Source: Pedobacter sp. ISL-64 (GTDB taxonomy: Bacteria; Bacteroidota; Bacteroidia; Sphingobacteriales; Sphingobacteriaceae). From it: a stretch of 64,000 nucleotides of DNA. The position numbers and the translations under genes were made by a program. Below the pieces are notes generated by a model. It was not told the DNA's origin. It searched no databases and saw only the letters and a program-made list of their open reading frames with translations. Location of the stretch: positions 123,946 through 187,945 of the forward strand of contig NZ_JAGGPU010000010.1 of NCBI RefSeq assembly GCF_018613605.1, written 5' to 3'. The first letter of the stretch is position 1, and each line of letters opens with the position of its first letter. Positions 1 through 8,796 of the stretch are shown here, piece after piece.

Positions 1-48
1 TGCCTCGCAATGACGAAAAGTCAAACAATGCAAAAAGCATTTTTTTTA
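1..48 (+). terminator. Repeat end and small hairpin at the window edge
   Basis: The first bases (CTCGCAATGACG) look like the end of a REP-like palindrome of the kind seen elsewhere in this window. They are followed at 28-48 by AATGC-AAAAA-GCATT and a run of T. This could end a plus-strand transcript from outside the window. The stem is short, so the call is weak. Confidence 0.3.
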
Positions 49-60
49 CAAAAATAAGAA

Positions 61-1293
61 TTATTCCTCTATTGGGCAGAAAGTAAAGATATTCAGTTGC
101 TCGATATTTAAAATCTCATCCGTAACTTCTGCCATTTGCTTGGTGGTAACTGCATTTATTTTCTCAAAAACAGTTTCCAGAGAATCGATTTTGTTATGGT
201 CGATCAGGCTTTTGGCCATCGAAATGATTAAACCGATCCTGTTTTCTTCACCCAAAGCAATCTGTCCGATAAATTTGTTTTTGGCTTTTTGTAACTGCAA
301 TTCATTTAAAGGATGTTCTCTGAGCTTTTTGATCTCTTTAAAGATTAAAGAGAGTGCTTTGGCCTGTTTTTCTTTATCTGTTCCAAAATAAATGGAAAAA
401 ATACCTGTATCACTTAATGGAGAAAAATTGGACTCAATGGTATAGGCAATCCCATATTTTTCTCTGATCTGTAAATTTAATACCGAACTCATCCCATTGC
501 CACCGAAGTAATTATTCAACAGCATTAAGGGCACCTTTTGCGATTGATGCGTAGAATAGGCCTGTCTGCCTAAAATGCAGTGTGCCTGCATAATCGGCTT
601 ATAGATAGTAGTGTTGTTTTGTGCGATTATACTTGGTTTAACCCTTTCTTTGTTTGGATTATTCTCTTCAACATCAGCAAAATGTTTACTCCCTTTATTT
701 ACAACACTATTTAGCGAGTAATTGCCTAAAACGGCTACCACAATTTCGTTTGTGCGGTAATTGGCCTTTCTGAAATTGATTACATCCTCCCTGGTAAATT
801 GCTGAACGGATTCGGTTGTGCCCAAAATGTTATTGCCCAGTGCATGGCCAGCGAAAAGCATATCTTCAAAATCATCGTTTATGGCCTCTTCCGGTTGATC
901 TAAATAAGAAGAGATTTCATCCAGGATTACACTTTTTTCTTTATCCATTTCCTCTTCAGGAAAGGTTGAGTGGAACAGGATATCGTTGAAAAGATCTAAT
1001 GTTCTATCTAAATATGGATTCAAAAAAGAAGCGTGTACACAGGTATATTCTTTTGTAGTATAGGCATTTAAGTCTGCTCCCACACTCTCTAAGCGGTTTA
1101 AAATCTGGTTGGTGCTCCGTTTTTCGGTACGCTTAAAAATCAAATGCTCAATAAAGTGTGCTAAACCTGCTTTGTTTTCAGGCTCATCGCGCGATCCTGT
1201 GTTAACGATGATGCATGCGTGAGATATGGCAGAGGCCGAGGGCACATGCAGTAAGCGTATGCCGTTTGGCAAAGTGTGAACATTGTATTCCAT
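61..1293 (-). CDS. M16 family zinc metallopeptidase (insulinase-like)
   Basis: A 410-residue peptidase of the pitrilysin/insulinase (M16) family. The inverted zinc motif HxxEH is visible as H46-F-I-E49-H50, inside the usual AGLAHFIEH context. A third acidic ligand should lie in the EKSVILDEI region around residue 120. Length fits a short bacterial M16 protein with one active N-terminal and one inactive C-terminal M16 domain. There is no obvious signal peptide, so it is probably cytoplasmic. It lies 26 bp downstream of a small membrane-protein gene on the same strand, but has its own -7 box, TATCTTTG on the minus strand (1301-1308), so it may be transcribed alone. Substrate unknown; the family usually degrades peptides. 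Confidence 0.93.
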   Translation of the reverse strand: MEYNVHTLPNGIRLLHVPSASAISHACIIVNTGSRDEPENKAGLAHFIEHLIFKRTEKRSTNQILNRLESVGADLNAYTTKEYTCVHASFLNPYLDRTLDLFNDILFHSTFPEEEMDKEKSVILDEISSYLDQPEEAINDDFEDMLFAGHALGNNILGTTESVQQFTREDVINFRKANYRTNEIVVAVLGNYSLNSVVNKGSKHFADVEENNPNKERVKPSIIAQNNTTIYKPIMQAHCILGRQAYSTHQSQKVPLMLLNNYFGGNGMSSVLNLQIREKYGIAYTIESNFSPLSDTGIFSIYFGTDKEKQAKALSLIFKEIKKLREHPLNELQLQKAKNKFIGQIALGEENRIGLIISMAKSLIDHNKIDSLETVFEKINAVTTKQMAEVTDEILNIEQLNIFTFCPIEE

Positions 1294-1300
1294 TGGGGGG

Positions 1301-1308
1301 CAAAGATA
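1301..1308 (-). promoter_or_regulatory. -7 promoter box of the M16 peptidase gene
   Basis: CAAAGATA on the plus strand reads TATCTTTG on the minus strand, an exact match to the Bacteroidota -7 consensus TAnnTTTG, 7 bp before the start codon. No TTTG at the ideal 19-nt upstream spacing is present; the nearest CAAA is at 1323-1326. The 5' leader would be very short or absent. Confidence 0.5.
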
Positions 1309-1319
1309 GGGCTAATTGC

Positions 1320-1772
1320 TTACAAAGCCTCTGTATCTGGGTATTGCAATTGTAAAGCGGAAATCAATTTATTCTTGGTAGGCCTTTTGAGTATCAAAAA
1401 AATAAAATTAGCTGCACCAAATATTAAAAAGAACGAATTATGTGTCATAAAAAAACCAACGATATTGAAAAGAGCACCCCCTTCCAGCATTGCCGAACTG
1501 ATGATAAACGCACTTTGATACATGTTGATCTTTGTATCGGCTGAAGCAGCTTTATCAATTTTTGCAATTAAATTTCTGTAAAAGAAGATACTTGCCGAAA
1601 TGGTAATCAATCCCATAATCGGAAATATTGGGTTAAAAGGCGAAGTGGTTTTGGGGTTGGCATCAAAAATCATCATTTCCCGGTTGAGGAAAATGGTTAC
1701 CAATGCAAAAAGGAAAACACCAGCGCATAAAGCAAGATGGATAGTTTGGAGTGTTTTTAGTTTGGTGTTCAT
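1320..1772 (-). CDS. Small integral membrane protein of unknown function
   Basis: About 150 residues, not recognised. It shows four likely membrane segments: an N-terminal one (LALCAGVFLFALVTIFL), one near IFPIMGLITISASIFFY, one containing GGALFNIVGFFMTH, and one near FLIFGAANFIFLIL. The frame is open to an earlier ATG at 1793, but the ATG at 1772 (MNTKLKTLQ) puts a short charged N-terminus just before the first membrane helix and is preferred. It sits directly upstream of the M16 peptidase gene with a 26-bp gap, so co-transcription is possible. No catalytic motif is visible. Confidence 0.75.
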   Translation of the reverse strand: MNTKLKTLQTIHLALCAGVFLFALVTIFLNREMMIFDANPKTTSPFNPIFPIMGLITISASIFFYRNLIAKIDKAASADTKINMYQSAFIISSAMLEGGALFNIVGFFMTHNSFFLIFGAANFIFLILKRPTKNKLISALQLQYPDTEAL

Positions 1773-1808
1773 TTTTAGGTTATAGAGGATCATTTAAGGT
1801 TCTAGAAA

Positions 1809-1900
1809 GATTCGTCATCTCGACTGTAGCTTAGCGAAATGGAGAGATCTTTTGATATAGATTTCTCGACTTCATTGCATTCCGCTCGAAATGACGAATC
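1809..1900. repeat. REP-like imperfect palindrome
   Basis: The outer arms GATTCGTCAT and ATGACGAATC are perfect inverted complements, with inner partly paired arms (CTCGAC, TCTCGAC, GCTCGAA). It lies between the S9 peptidase stop and the start region of the small membrane gene. Related GTCAT...ATGAC palindromes recur at 6781, 18000 and 31503, so this is probably one copy of a dispersed intergenic family. Confidence 0.65.
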
Positions 1901-1910
1901 TATTAAAAAA

Positions 1911-4061
1911 TTATTTGGTTATCCCCTCCAGCGAGAATAAAAACGCCCAGCGCAACGAAACATCTTTTAAATAATCGAAACGGCCTGATGCGCCGCCATG
2001 GCCAAATTCCATATTAGTTTTAAGCAGTAAAACATTTTTGTCGGTTTTTGTAGCCCTTAATTTGGCTACCCATTTGGCCGGCTCGAAGTACTGCACCTGG
2101 CTATCGTGTAAGCCTGTAGTAACCAACATATTCGGATAAGCTTTTTTCTCTACATTTTCGTAAGGAGAATAGCTCTTCATATAATCGTAAGCTGCTTTTT
2201 GTTTAGGGTTTCCCCATTCATCAAACTCATTGGTGGTTAATGGAATGCTTTCATCCAACATGGTATTAATTACATCTACAAAAGGAACATCAGCAATAAT
2301 ACCGTTCCATAAATCGGGAGCCATATTAGCCACAGCGCCCATCAATAAACCACCTGCGCTACCTCCATGTGCATATAAATGGCCTTTTGATGTGTATTTC
2401 TGATCAACCAGGTACTCGCCCGCTGCAATGAAATCGGTAAAGGTATTTTTCTTTTTCATCAATTTACCGTCTTCATACCATTGGCGTCCCATTTCCTGTC
2501 CACCACGAATGTTGGCAATGGCGAAAACAAAGCCACGGTTTAATAGACTTAATCTTGGAGAAGAGAAGTTTGCATCTGTACTCGATCCATAGGATCCGTA
2601 AGCGTAAAGCAGCAATGGTGCATGTCCGTTCTTTTCAAAGCCTTTTTTGTAAACCAAAGCAATTGGGATTTTTGTGCCATCTTTTGCTGTCGCGAAAACT
2701 CGTTCCGTTGCATAATCTTTAGGATCGTAACCGCCAACAACTTCCTGCTGTTTCATTAGTTTTTTATCCTTTTTCTCGAGGTCGTAATCGTAAACTGAGT
2801 TTGGTGTGGTTAAAGAGGTGTACGAATAACGCAGTGTTTTGCTGTTATATTCTGGATTTGCGCCAACACCGGCAGCGTAAACTGGTTCATCAAACTTGAT
2901 ATAATAATCGCCACCATCCTTCTTCAGTACGCGTAGCTCGGTTAAGCCATTTTTACGTTCTGATAATACCAGATGGTCTTTAAATTCTTCTCCATATTCG
3001 AGTAAAACATCTTTGCGGTTTGGAATAACCTCTTTCCAGTTTTCTTTTTCTGTTTTATCCAGAGGGCATTGCATCAAACGGAAGTTTTTGGCATTCCAGT
3101 TGGTTACGATGTAAAACTTATCATCTACGGTTAAAATATCGTATAAAACATCTTTTGAGCGCGGCGAAAATACTTTAAACGCTGCCTCTGGATGATCGGC
3201 ATCAATCATTCTATATTCAGCAGTCAATGTCCCTTGCGAGCTAATAAAAATATAACGTCCGTTTTTCGATTTCATCACGCCAATATAGTTGCTGTTGTCT
3301 TTTTCATTGTAAACAACTGCATCTGTCTTAGCATCGGTGCCAAGTGTGTGTCTTTTAATTTTTTCACTTAATAACGTTACGGGATTTTTTGAGGTATAAA
3401 AAAACGTTTTGTTGTCATTTGCCCACGCCACAGCACCTTGGGTATTGGTAATAACATCTTTTAAAATTTCGCCGGTTTCTAAATTTTTAACATTGATGGT
3501 GTATTGGCGGCGCGAAACCTGATCCACGCCAAAAGCTAAAAGTTTATTGTCGGGACTAACACTAAATCCGGTTGCGCTGTAATAGGCATGGCCTTTTGCC
3601 AGTTTATCTACATCTAACAGTATTTCCTCTGCAGCCGATAAGCTCCCTTTTTTACGACAATACTTAAAATATTGCTGCCCGTCTTCGGTTCTGGTGTAAT
3701 AGAAGTAGCCATTCTTGAAAACAGGAACAGATTCGTCTTTTTCTTTAATCCTGCCTTTCATTTCTTTAAACAGATCAGCCTGAAATTGATCTGTACTTTT
3801 CATCATCGTGTTGAGATAGGTATTTTCGGCTTTTAAATAATCGACAACTTTTGTGCTGTCAGGACCTTTTTTAAAATAATCGATCATCCAATAGTAGTTA
3901 TCTACCACGGTATCGCCATGTATTGTTCTTTTATGCGGAATAATCTCTGCTATGGGGGCCTTGGCATCGGGCCATTTAATTGCTTTCATTTCTTTCTTTT
4001 GAGGGTTGTTACAAGCCGTAATTGCACTGAGCAATATTATGCCTGGTAAGATACGTTTCAT
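1911..4061 (-). CDS. S9 family oligopeptidase B-like lipoprotein
   Basis: A 716-residue serine peptidase of the prolyl oligopeptidase family (S9A, oligopeptidase B/PtrB type). The N-terminus MKRILPGIILLSAITAC is a lipoprotein signal with Cys17 as the lipidated residue, so the enzyme is anchored in the envelope. Residues about 40-440 form the beta-propeller gate, opening with the typical HGDTVVDNYYWM. The alpha/beta hydrolase domain has the nucleophile in GGS568AGG, Asp653 in GLHDSQVQY and His688 in EFGHGGASGR, so the triad is intact. It should cleave short peptides, probably after basic residues if it keeps PtrB specificity. It is monocistronic, with a REP-like palindrome downstream. Confidence 0.95.
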   Translation of the reverse strand: MKRILPGIILLSAITACNNPQKKEMKAIKWPDAKAPIAEIIPHKRTIHGDTVVDNYYWMIDYFKKGPDSTKVVDYLKAENTYLNTMMKSTDQFQADLFKEMKGRIKEKDESVPVFKNGYFYYTRTEDGQQYFKYCRKKGSLSAAEEILLDVDKLAKGHAYYSATGFSVSPDNKLLAFGVDQVSRRQYTINVKNLETGEILKDVITNTQGAVAWANDNKTFFYTSKNPVTLLSEKIKRHTLGTDAKTDAVVYNEKDNSNYIGVMKSKNGRYIFISSQGTLTAEYRMIDADHPEAAFKVFSPRSKDVLYDILTVDDKFYIVTNWNAKNFRLMQCPLDKTEKENWKEVIPNRKDVLLEYGEEFKDHLVLSERKNGLTELRVLKKDGGDYYIKFDEPVYAAGVGANPEYNSKTLRYSYTSLTTPNSVYDYDLEKKDKKLMKQQEVVGGYDPKDYATERVFATAKDGTKIPIALVYKKGFEKNGHAPLLLYAYGSYGSSTDANFSSPRLSLLNRGFVFAIANIRGGQEMGRQWYEDGKLMKKKNTFTDFIAAGEYLVDQKYTSKGHLYAHGGSAGGLLMGAVANMAPDLWNGIIADVPFVDVINTMLDESIPLTTNEFDEWGNPKQKAAYDYMKSYSPYENVEKKAYPNMLVTTGLHDSQVQYFEPAKWVAKLRATKTDKNVLLLKTNMEFGHGGASGRFDYLKDVSLRWAFLFSLEGITK

Positions 4062-4178
4062 AGTGGTTTGAATTAGGTTGAATGCAATTTAATAATTTAG
4101 TTCAATAGTTCACTTGCCATTGGTTCATTAGTGGGCAAAGTGCAGAGGAAAGCGATGAATTATCTAATCGCACAAATA

Positions 4179-4206
4179 GACTGACGACTTGGGACTTTCG
4201 ACTCAC
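4179..4206. repeat. Heptamer-phased GACTNNN tract
   Basis: Four consecutive 7-nt units read GACTGAC, GACTTGG, GACTTTC, GACTCAC without a break. It lies in the 249-bp gap between the divergent S9 peptidase and proB genes. Apart from this tract and possible promoter sequence (CCATTTTTGTAAAAA near 4218), I see nothing else in the gap. Confidence 0.6.
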
Positions 4207-4310
4207 CTTTAGAATTGCCATTTTTGTAAAAATCCATTATGCCTATAGATAATCATCTGAATTAGAAAAATTGATGGTAAATTGCCACATCAAATTGCTT
4301 GAAAATAATA

Positions 4311-5390
4311 ATGAAATTAGGGTACAAAAAAATAGTTGTTAAAGTTGGTTCGAATGTAATTACACAGGCGAATGGTTTGCCTGATGAAGCAAGGATTAAA
4401 CACCTTGTAAATCAACTGGCCGATATAAAAAAACTTGGTATTGAGGTTATTTTGGTTTCTTCGGGTGCGGTAGCATCAGGCAGAAGTTTGATCAAGGTAT
4501 CTGAAAAACAAGACGCCGTAACTACCCGCCAACTATTAGCAGCCATTGGTCAGGTTAAACTGATAAATACCTACGCTAATTTTTTTTCAGCACATGAAAT
4601 TCAGTGTGCACAGGTTTTGGTTACCAAAGAAGATTTCCGCGACCGGGCACATTATTTAAACATGAAGAACTGCTTACAGATTTTGCTTCAAAATGAGGTA
4701 ATCCCTGTGGTGAATGAAAACGATGTAGTTTCGGTTACTGAATTGATGTTTACCGATAATGATGAACTGGCTGGATTAATTGCTTCGATGTTAAATGCCG
4801 ATGCCTTGATTATCCTGTCGAATGTAAACGGCATCTACAACGGGGATCCGAAAATTGAAGGATCGGCTGTTATTGAGGAAATTAACGGTTCGGTTGCTAA
4901 CCTGGCTTCTTTTATCCAAACGGGTAAATCGCAATTTGGCCGTGGCGGTATGATCACTAAATCGACCATGGCGCAAAAAGTAGCAAAACTGGGCATTACG
5001 GTCCATATTGCTAACGGAACGCAAGATGATGTGCTCACTTCTTTGCTAAACAATGAACTGGTGCATACACGTTTTGTTCCCGAAAAAAGTAAATCCGGCA
5101 AGAAAAAATGGATTGCCCATTCTGAAACTGCTGCTACGGGCATTGTGAAATTAAACGATGGCGCAAAAACAGTATTAACCTCTGGTAAAGCCACCAGTTT
5201 GTTGCCCGTAGGGATTATCGAAATACAAACAGATTTTTTAAAAGGTGATATTATTAAAATCATAGACGAAAAAAACAATCTCATCGGGCTCGGAATAGCA
5301 GAATATGGATCGGACAAAGCCAGGGAAAGAATTGGACAAAAGAAACAGAAAGCGTTGGTACATTACGATTATTTTTACTCGGCTATTTAA
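4311..5390 (+). CDS. proB: Glutamate 5-kinase
   Basis: Catalyses ATP-dependent phosphorylation of glutamate, the first step of proline synthesis. It has the amino-acid kinase fold at the N-terminus (KIVVKVGSNVI, then VSSGAVASG, NENDVVS and FTDNDELAG). The C-terminal PUA domain covers about residues 265-355. At 359 residues it is the usual length of the two-domain form. The frame is open to a TTG at 4299, but the ATG at 4311 gives the normal N-terminus (MKLGYKKIVVKVGSN) and is chosen. proA follows after a 131-bp gap filled by an inverted repeat, so the two proline genes are probably co-expressed. No proC is in the window. Confidence 0.97.
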   Translation: MKLGYKKIVVKVGSNVITQANGLPDEARIKHLVNQLADIKKLGIEVILVSSGAVASGRSLIKVSEKQDAVTTRQLLAAIGQVKLINTYANFFSAHEIQCAQVLVTKEDFRDRAHYLNMKNCLQILLQNEVIPVVNENDVVSVTELMFTDNDELAGLIASMLNADALIILSNVNGIYNGDPKIEGSAVIEEINGSVANLASFIQTGKSQFGRGGMITKSTMAQKVAKLGITVHIANGTQDDVLTSLLNNELVHTRFVPEKSKSGKKKWIAHSETAATGIVKLNDGAKTVLTSGKATSLLPVGIIEIQTDFLKGDIIKIIDEKNNLIGLGIAEYGSDKARERIGQKKQKALVHYDYFYSAI

Positions 5391-5396
5391 AGGTTT

Positions 5397-5507
5397 ACCG
5401 CAAAGGACACAAAGAGAAGACGCAAATGAACGCTGAGGCAGCATGAACCAAACGAAAGAGCATCACTAGCTTTGCGTTCTCTGCGAAAACTTAGCGCACT
5501 TTGCGGT
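5397..5507. repeat. Long inverted repeat between proB and proA
   Basis: The left arm begins ACCGCAAAGGACACAAAGAG and the right arm ends in the near reverse complement (GCGTTCTCTGCGAAAA...GCACTTTGCGGT). Both arms also share an inner GCAAA/TTTGC. Together they can fold into an imperfect hairpin of about 110 nt. It fills almost all of the gap between two genes of one pathway. The wording (CTTTGCG...CTTTGCGGT) is of the dispersed intergenic repeat type common in Bacteroidota. Confidence 0.7.
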
Positions 5508-5521
5508 TAATAATTAACAAA

Positions 5522-6769
5522 ATGGATTACAAACAATATTTCGAAAAAGCAAGGCAGGCAAGTCGTAGCCTGGTTAGCCTTGGTAAAGAAACGACAGATG
5601 CTGTTCTAACAGATCTGGCTGAGGCTTTGGTGGCCAATACTGAATTAATTCTTGCTGAAAATGTAAAAGATTTGGCAAAAATGCCCATTGAAGACCCCAA
5701 ATATGACAGGCTGAAGTTGAGTGCAGCACGTATTGCTGACATTGCGAATGATCTTAAAAATGTTGCTGGCTTAAGCAGTCCGTTGGGTAAAATTTTCTCA
5801 GATAAAACGCTGGAAAATCAGCTTCATATACAAAAAGTTAGTGTGCCTTTAGGTGTTGTAGGTGTGATTTACGAAGCGCGCCCAAATGTTACTGCTGATG
5901 TATTTTCACTCTGTTTTAAAACTGGAAACGTTGCTGTGCTTAAAGGAGGCAGTGACGCTGAATTTTCGAATCTGACTATTGCAAAGGTGATACACGAGGT
6001 TTTGGATAAGCATAAAATCAATCGCAATGTTTTAACCTTATTGCCTGCCGAAAGAGCCGCAACCCAAGCTTTATTGAATGCAAGAGGTTTTGTAGATGTT
6101 TTAATCCCGAGAGGAAGTCAATCGTTAATTAATTACGTTCGCGAAAACAGTAAAATCCCCGTTATTGAAACCGGAGCTGGGATTGTACATACCTATTTTG
6201 ACGAGACGGGCGATCTAGAGAAAGGCAAAGCAATTATCTTTAATGCAAAAACCAGAAGGGTAAGTGTTTGTAATTCGCTTGACTGTGTACTAATTAATCA
6301 AAATCGGCTTAATGATCTGGCTGCGCTTTTATCTCCCCTAGCTGATGGCGATGTTGAGTTATTTGCTGATGAAAAAAGTTTTGAGCTATTAAAAGCTTCT
6401 TATCCTGAACAATTGTTAAATCAGGCTAAACCTGAACATTTTGGTACAGAGTTCTTATCTTTAAAGCTAGCTGTTAAAGTAGTTGCTGATTTAGCTGAAG
6501 CTTTGAACCACATTGCCGATTATAGCTCTAAACATAGCGAAGCCATTATTTCTGAAGATGCCGCTAATATTGCCCAATTTTTAAACGAAGTAGATGCTGC
6601 TGCGGTTTATGCCAATGCCTCTACCGGATTTACGGATGGTGCACAGTTTGGCCTTGGTGCTGAAATTGGTATCAGCACACAAAAACTCCATGCCCGCGGA
6701 CCAATGGGGTTGGAAGAATTAACCAGTTATAAGTGGGTGGTAAGAGGTGACGGGCAAGTGAGGGGCTGA
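5522..6769 (+). CDS. proA: Gamma-glutamyl phosphate reductase
   Basis: Reduces gamma-glutamyl phosphate to glutamate semialdehyde with NADPH, the second step of proline synthesis. It is an aldehyde-dehydrogenase-fold protein of 415 residues. Visible family blocks are PLGVVGVIYEARPNVTADV, AVLKGGSDAEFSN, LIPRGSQSLI and the C-terminal ALGAEIGISTQKLHARGPMGLEEL (here GLGAEIGIS). The catalytic Cys block reads ARRVSVCNSLDCVL-like (TRRVSVCNSLDCV). The frame extends to a TTG at 5501, but the ATG at 5522 (MDYKQYFEKA) is preferred. It pairs with proB upstream and ends before a REP-like palindrome. Confidence 0.97.
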   Translation: MDYKQYFEKARQASRSLVSLGKETTDAVLTDLAEALVANTELILAENVKDLAKMPIEDPKYDRLKLSAARIADIANDLKNVAGLSSPLGKIFSDKTLENQLHIQKVSVPLGVVGVIYEARPNVTADVFSLCFKTGNVAVLKGGSDAEFSNLTIAKVIHEVLDKHKINRNVLTLLPAERAATQALLNARGFVDVLIPRGSQSLINYVRENSKIPVIETGAGIVHTYFDETGDLEKGKAIIFNAKTRRVSVCNSLDCVLINQNRLNDLAALLSPLADGDVELFADEKSFELLKASYPEQLLNQAKPEHFGTEFLSLKLAVKVVADLAEALNHIADYSSKHSEAIISEDAANIAQFLNEVDAAAVYANASTGFTDGAQFGLGAEIGISTQKLHARGPMGLEELTSYKWVVRGDGQVRG

Positions 6770-6780
6770 TCGGTTTTATT

Positions 6781-6903
6781 GTCATTCTGAATGCAATGAA
6801 GAATCTGCATACGATAGAAAACAGTCATTAGATTTGTTGCCTTCAGTATAAATGTTAGCGCAGTGCAACTAACTTAAAGATTCTTCGCTGGGCTCAGAAT
6901 GAC
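6781..6903. repeat. REP-like palindrome between convergent genes
   Basis: The outer arms GTCATTCTGA and TCAGAATGAC are exact inverted complements. The inner arms AAGAATCT and AGATTCTT are also complementary. The element fills the gap between proA (plus) and the metallo-hydrolase gene (minus), so it can serve as a two-way transcription stop. It belongs to the same family as those at 18000 and 31503. Confidence 0.7.
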
Positions 6904-6912
6904 AGCATAATA

Positions 6913-8295
6913 TTATAATTCAAAGACCTCTCCTCTTTCTGGCACGGCAACATTAAAGCCATCTGCTTTTAAAGCTAAAGAAAGACTTTGCAGGCTTTTA
7001 TCTTCACCATGAACCAAAAACACCTTTTTAGGCTGGCCTGTCTGTTTAATTGCTTTTACCAAATCGTTATGATCGCCATGGCCGCTGAGCAGATCGGTTT
7101 GGTGTATCGTGGCGTAAACCATCATTTCACGGTCTTTAATGCGTACAATTGGCGCTCCGCTTAATAGCTTGTAACCGAGTGTTCCTTTGGCACAGTAGCC
7201 GATAAAAAGAATGGTGCAATAATAGTTCTGAATGTTGTAGTACAAGTGATCCTGAATCCGCCCGCCTTCTAACATGCCTGCCGATGAAATGATGATACAA
7301 GGATCAAAATAATTGGAAACATCTTTACTTTCTTTCATCGTTTGAACGTAGGCCAGGTGCTCAAATTCAAACTCATCGCCCATGGTTTGGTAAAAATCTT
7401 TCGCTTCCTGATTTACCAGATTATGGTGTTTGCGGTAAACCTCGGTAGCCTGGATGGCCATGGGGCTATCTACAAAAATCTGAACGGGCGGCAGGAGTTT
7501 TTTGGTGAAAATCTGGTTTAATGCAAATACCAACGATTGCGTACGGCCAATACTAAATGCAGGAATAATCAAACGCCCAGGGCTTTTAATGCAGGCTTCG
7601 GTAATTTCCTGAACTAATCTTTCCTCTAAGGTCTGGTCTTTGGTGTGCACCCTCCCGCCATAGGTTGCTTCACTTACCAGGTAATCAACCTCTGGCAGTG
7701 GCTCAGGGTTAACCAATACCGGGTAGTTCTCTCTGCCAATGTCGCCTGTAAAAGCAATTTTCTTCTCTACGCCATCGTCATTGATGGTTAAAATAGCTGC
7801 AGCAGCGCCAAGCAAATGGCCAACTGGCACAAATGTTAGACTAATATCGCCATTGATCTTGAAGGGCTTGTTAAAAGCAATGGTTACAAAACGATCGATC
7901 GTATCCATTACATGTTTGTGCAGGTACAAAGGTTTTGGTCCGCTAAAATTGCCGCGTTTAGTTCTGGGTTTTCGGCCAGCTTTCCTTAAGAAAAGTTCTA
8001 CAGAATCGAATAATAGTATCGATGTAAGATCGGCTGTTGGTGGTGTACAGAGTACTTGGCCATCAAAACCCAATCGAACCAGTGTAGGTAAATTACCAGA
8101 GTGATCGATATGGGCGTGAGTTAAAATAACCAGGTTTATGCTTGCCGGATCGAAGGGGAATTGCTGGTTTTCTTCCTGGTAGGTTTCCTTCTCGTAATCT
8201 AATCCGCAATCTATCAGTATTTTATAATGCCCAATTTCGAGTAGGTGCATACTCCCTGTTACCTGTTGTGCTGCTCCCCAAAACGTTAACTTCAT
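6913..8295 (-). CDS. MBL-fold metallo-hydrolase with beta-CASP and RNA-specificity domains
   Basis: A 460-residue CPSF73/RNase J-related protein. The metallo-beta-lactamase core has H60-A-H62-I-D64-H65-S-G, the GHLLGAA block and a later FTGDIGREN (third His and Asp ligands). A beta-CASP insert (LIIPAFSIGRTQSL, PVQIFVDSPMAIQATEVY) precedes the C-terminal block with IISSAGMLEGGRI, FIGYCAKGTLGYKL, SGHGDHNDL and FLVHGE, typical of the RMMBL RNA-specificity region. Family members are exonucleases or endonucleases on RNA; the substrate here is unknown. It is cytoplasmic, has no signal peptide and is apparently monocistronic. Confidence 0.95.
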   Translation of the reverse strand: MKLTFWGAAQQVTGSMHLLEIGHYKILIDCGLDYEKETYQEENQQFPFDPASINLVILTHAHIDHSGNLPTLVRLGFDGQVLCTPPTADLTSILLFDSVELFLRKAGRKPRTKRGNFSGPKPLYLHKHVMDTIDRFVTIAFNKPFKINGDISLTFVPVGHLLGAAAAILTINDDGVEKKIAFTGDIGRENYPVLVNPEPLPEVDYLVSEATYGGRVHTKDQTLEERLVQEITEACIKSPGRLIIPAFSIGRTQSLVFALNQIFTKKLLPPVQIFVDSPMAIQATEVYRKHHNLVNQEAKDFYQTMGDEFEFEHLAYVQTMKESKDVSNYFDPCIIISSAGMLEGGRIQDHLYYNIQNYYCTILFIGYCAKGTLGYKLLSGAPIVRIKDREMMVYATIHQTDLLSGHGDHNDLVKAIKQTGQPKKVFLVHGEDKSLQSLSLALKADGFNVAVPERGEVFEL

Positions 8296-8465
8296 CTTCT
8301 TGTCTATCGCGTAAAATCTTTAGCCGTAAAGTAATATAATTGAAGGGATTTTTAAACAATAAGAAGTAATTTTTTAATTATGGAATATTAAAAGACGTTC
8401 AATTACCGATGTCGATTTTTATCAGGAAGCTCAGGTTGACAGTAATTATGCAACGAAAGATTTTT

Positions 8466-8473
8466 TATCTTTG
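8466..8473 (+). promoter_or_regulatory. -7 promoter box of the small acidic gene
   Basis: TATCTTTG matches the Bacteroidota -7 consensus TAnnTTTG exactly and lies 16 bp before the ATG at 8490. A clear TTTG -33 partner is not seen. Confidence 0.55.
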
Positions 8474-8489
8474 AAGAAAAATATCCGCC

Positions 8490-8744
8490 ATGCAAGAACC
8501 TTTTGATATTGAAATAGGGCCAATTAATTATTCAGTTTTTCCTGAAGGAAATGATTCGTATACCATTTTTAGAGATGGAAAAGAATACATTCAGATTCAA
8601 AAAGATACTTCATCAATCTGGTTAAAAATGGATTATAAAACCGAACTTCCAATTTTTGAAGAAGACGAGGAAGTGAATGCTATTGGGCAGGCCATAGAAA
8701 AGTATGTGCCTGAACCTGAAGACGAGGAAGAAGACGAGCTATAA
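8490..8744 (+). CDS. Small acidic hypothetical protein
   Basis: 84 residues, family not recognised. It has no signal peptide or membrane segment. The first half is compact (DIEIGPINYSVFPEGNDSYTIFRDGKEYIQIQKD), suggesting a small beta-rich fold. The C-terminus ends in a strongly acidic tail (EPEDEEEDEL). It is preceded by a good -7 box and followed by a clear terminator hairpin, which together support a real single-gene transcript. Confidence 0.8.
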   Translation: MQEPFDIEIGPINYSVFPEGNDSYTIFRDGKEYIQIQKDTSSIWLKMDYKTELPIFEEDEEVNAIGQAIEKYVPEPEDEEEDEL

Positions 8745-8748
8745 TAAG

Positions 8749-8792
8749 GAATCCTCAACATGGACTGGCTTAGCCAACCTTGTTGAGGATTT
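8749..8792. terminator. Bidirectional terminator hairpin
   Basis: The stem GAATCCTCAACA pairs with TGTTGAGGATTT around a 20-nt loop. It lies between the convergent small acidic gene and the DJ-1-like gene. The T-rich side on plus is weak. Confidence 0.7.
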
Positions 8793-8796
8793 AAAT

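Noticed and set aside
140..391. Plus-strand open frame across the M16 peptidase gene
   Set aside because: Antisense shadow of a gene with an intact zinc motif.
4835..5317. 160-codon minus-strand frame inside proB
   Set aside because: Antisense to a clearly real kinase; composition follows the opposite codons.
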